A program made the translations under genes and the position numbers. A DNA stretch of 7,448 nucleotides from Chloroflexota bacterium (GTDB lineage Bacteria; Chloroflexota; Dehalococcoidia; Lucifugimonadales; JACPCL1): the NCBI GenBank assembly GCA_016210375.1, contig JACQUH010000149.1:1-7448 (forward strand), given 5' to 3'. Within the stretch, counting starts at the first letter, position 1. Each line of letters opens with the position of its first letter. This document shows positions 6,245 through 7,448 of the stretch, piece after piece. A model generated the notes under the pieces. It saw nothing but the letters and a program-made list of their open reading frames with translations, was not told the DNA's origin and did not search any database.

Positions 6245-7402
6245 GTGGCAGATCCCCAGGTCATCACTAGGGCCAAGGAGCACTTCGGCAAGGTCGTGGA
6301 GGAGCAACTGGAGCGGGTGGAGCGCCTCAAGAGGAACGTGGCGTGGGTGGACTACTCCAATGTTCAGCCTATCGTCATTGGCGTGATAGGGGGCGACGGC
6401 ATCGGCCCGATGATCACGGCGGAGACCCAGCGAGTGCTGGAGTACCTCCTGCGCGACGAGGTGAAAAAGGGCAAGGTGACATTCCGCGTCATAGACGGTC
6501 TCACCATTGAGAACCGCGCCGCACACATGAAGGCCATCCCTGACGACGTTCTCGCCGAGATCAAGAAGTGCCATGTCACCCTCAAAGGCCCTACCCACAC
6601 CCCGGAGCAGGGAGACGGCTGGCCAAACATTGAAAGCGCCAACGTTGCCATGCGCAAGGAGCTGGACCTCTTTGCCAACGTCCGTCCTGTGCGTATGCCG
6701 GACCAGAATATTGACTGGACCTTCTTCCGCGAGAACACGGAGGACATGTACGCCGTGGGCAGCCAGGGCATCAACGTCACGCCTGACCTGGCCATTGACT
6801 TCCGCGTCATCACTACCCAGGGGTCCGAGCGCATCATTGACGCCGCCTTCGCCCATGCCAAGAAGACGGGCAAGACCAGGGTCTCCATCGTTACCAAGGC
6901 CAACATCATCAAGGCTACCGACGGTAAGTTCCTTGAGGTGGCCGCCAGGGTCGCCAAGAACTACCCCGGCATCTCCTGGGATGGGTGGTACATTGACATC
7001 ATGACCGCCATGCTCATCAATGAGGCCCGCCGGCACGAGTTCCAGGTCATGGCCTTGCCCAACCTGTACGGCGACATTATCACCGACGAGGCCGCCCAGA
7101 TCCAGGGAGGCGTGGGCACTGCCGGCAGCGCCAACATCGGCCAGCAGTACGCCATGTTTGAAGCCATCCATGGCGATGCGCCCCGCATGGTACGGGAGGG
7201 CCGCGCCCAGTACGCTGATCCCAGCTCCGTGGCTCGCGCCGCGGCGATGCTGCTGGAGCACGTTGGCTATTCTGAGCTGGGCAAGAAGCTGCACATGGCC
7301 CTGGACGTCTGCGGCCAGTACGAGCGCAAGGTGGTCTTGACTGGCCGCAGCACCGGCGCCACCGGCCGACAGTTAGGCGTCTACCTCATGGAAACGGTGT
7401 AA
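6245..7402 (+). CDS. Isocitrate dehydrogenase-like enzyme (isocitrate/isopropylmalate dehydrogenase family)
   Basis: This 385-aa cytosolic enzyme is predicted to oxidatively decarboxylate isocitrate to 2-oxoglutarate. The IGVIGGDGIGP start of the fold is at residues 45-55. Isocitrate-binding residues can be matched to E. coli Icd: Ser131 and Asn133 (ESANVAMRKELDLFANVRPVR), Arg137, Arg147, Arg162 and Tyr169 (FRENTEDMY), Lys218 (KANI), and metal-binding Asp251, Asp277 and Asp281 (NLYGDIITDEAAQ). The SxN pair and ELDLFANVRPVR favour isocitrate over isopropylmalate. An N-terminal extension of about 40 residues before the fold is predicted helical and charged. Cofactor use is unclear: in HGDAPRM (309-315), Arg314-Met315 stand where NADP enzymes have Lys-Tyr and NAD enzymes Asp-Ile. 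It has its own strong promoter and tandem ribosome-binding site. Homoisocitrate or 3-isopropylmalate dehydrogenase are less likely. Confidence 0.88.
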   Translation: MADPQVITRAKEHFGKVVEEQLERVERLKRNVAWVDYSNVQPIVIGVIGGDGIGPMITAETQRVLEYLLRDEVKKGKVTFRVIDGLTIENRAAHMKAIPDDVLAEIKKCHVTLKGPTHTPEQGDGWPNIESANVAMRKELDLFANVRPVRMPDQNIDWTFFRENTEDMYAVGSQGINVTPDLAIDFRVITTQGSERIIDAAFAHAKKTGKTRVSIVTKANIIKATDGKFLEVAARVAKNYPGISWDGWYIDIMTAMLINEARRHEFQVMALPNLYGDIITDEAAQIQGGVGTAGSANIGQQYAMFEAIHGDAPRMVREGRAQYADPSSVARAAAMLLEHVGYSELGKKLHMALDVCGQYERKVVLTGRSTGATGRQLGVYLMETV

Positions 7403-7448
7403 GACGCCACGCTGGAAGGCCGCTTTAACGCCTACGCTCCCAAGAAAA

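Noticed and set aside
6023..7294. 423-codon open frame on the minus strand
   Set aside because: It is antisense to the dehydrogenase gene, whose conserved catalytic motifs are unambiguous; the minus frame is compositionally biased and shows no family resemblance.
1..7448. CRISPR array, insertion sequence, phage, toxin-antitoxin or defence system
   Set aside because: No spaced direct repeats, transposase or integrase motifs, or small paired toxin-like genes were seen on either strand.

Overview
The window looks like ordinary chromosome from a GC-rich (about 60% by eye) bacterium. Gene content and protein style resemble Chloroflexota (Dehalococcoidia-like): a citramalate-type isoleucine entry enzyme, a family 5 uracil-DNA glycosylase, an oxalate/formate-antiporter-like MFS carrier and a PccB/MmdA-type carboxyltransferase. 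That placement is inferred from gene families only; no rRNA or other phylogenetic marker is present.

Layout. (1) Positions 1-1125, + strand: the 3' two-thirds of a citramalate synthase gene (cimA), cut by the left window edge. (2) 1126-1359: a gap between convergent genes, holding a roughly 150-bp nested palindromic element. It has two C-rich hairpin units flanking a perfect 20-bp stem-loop. (3) 3407 down to 1360, - strand: a two-gene unit, MFS transporter then family 5 uracil-DNA glycosylase, joined by a 4-bp ATGA overlap. (4) 3408-3793: a divergent intergenic region with a plausible promoter for the right-hand gene. (5) 3794-5356, + strand: an acyl-CoA carboxylase carboxyltransferase (propionyl-CoA carboxylase beta type). 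The residue that usually selects propionyl-CoA, Asp, is replaced by Val. (6) 5606-5815, + strand: a 69-aa unrecognised small ORF, followed by a 19-bp perfect hairpin that is probably the transcription terminator. (7) 6079-6244: a strong extended -10 promoter and a leader of about 130 nt. (8) 6245-7402, + strand: an isocitrate dehydrogenase-like enzyme with unusual residues at the cofactor-discriminating positions.

How the genes fit together: most of the window is central carbon metabolism around acetyl-CoA, propionyl-CoA and 2-oxoacids. CimA condenses pyruvate with acetyl-CoA, the carboxyltransferase carboxylates a short acyl-CoA, and isocitrate dehydrogenase makes 2-oxoglutarate. The MFS carrier may move a monocarboxylate or dicarboxylate. 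These genes lie in at least three separate transcription units, so their proximity does not show one pathway. I see no clear sign of a new defence, mobile or regulatory system. The points most worth checking are the substrate-pocket change in the carboxyltransferase, the small ORF beside it as a possible accessory subunit, the nested palindrome between convergent genes, and the dehydrogenase cofactor site.
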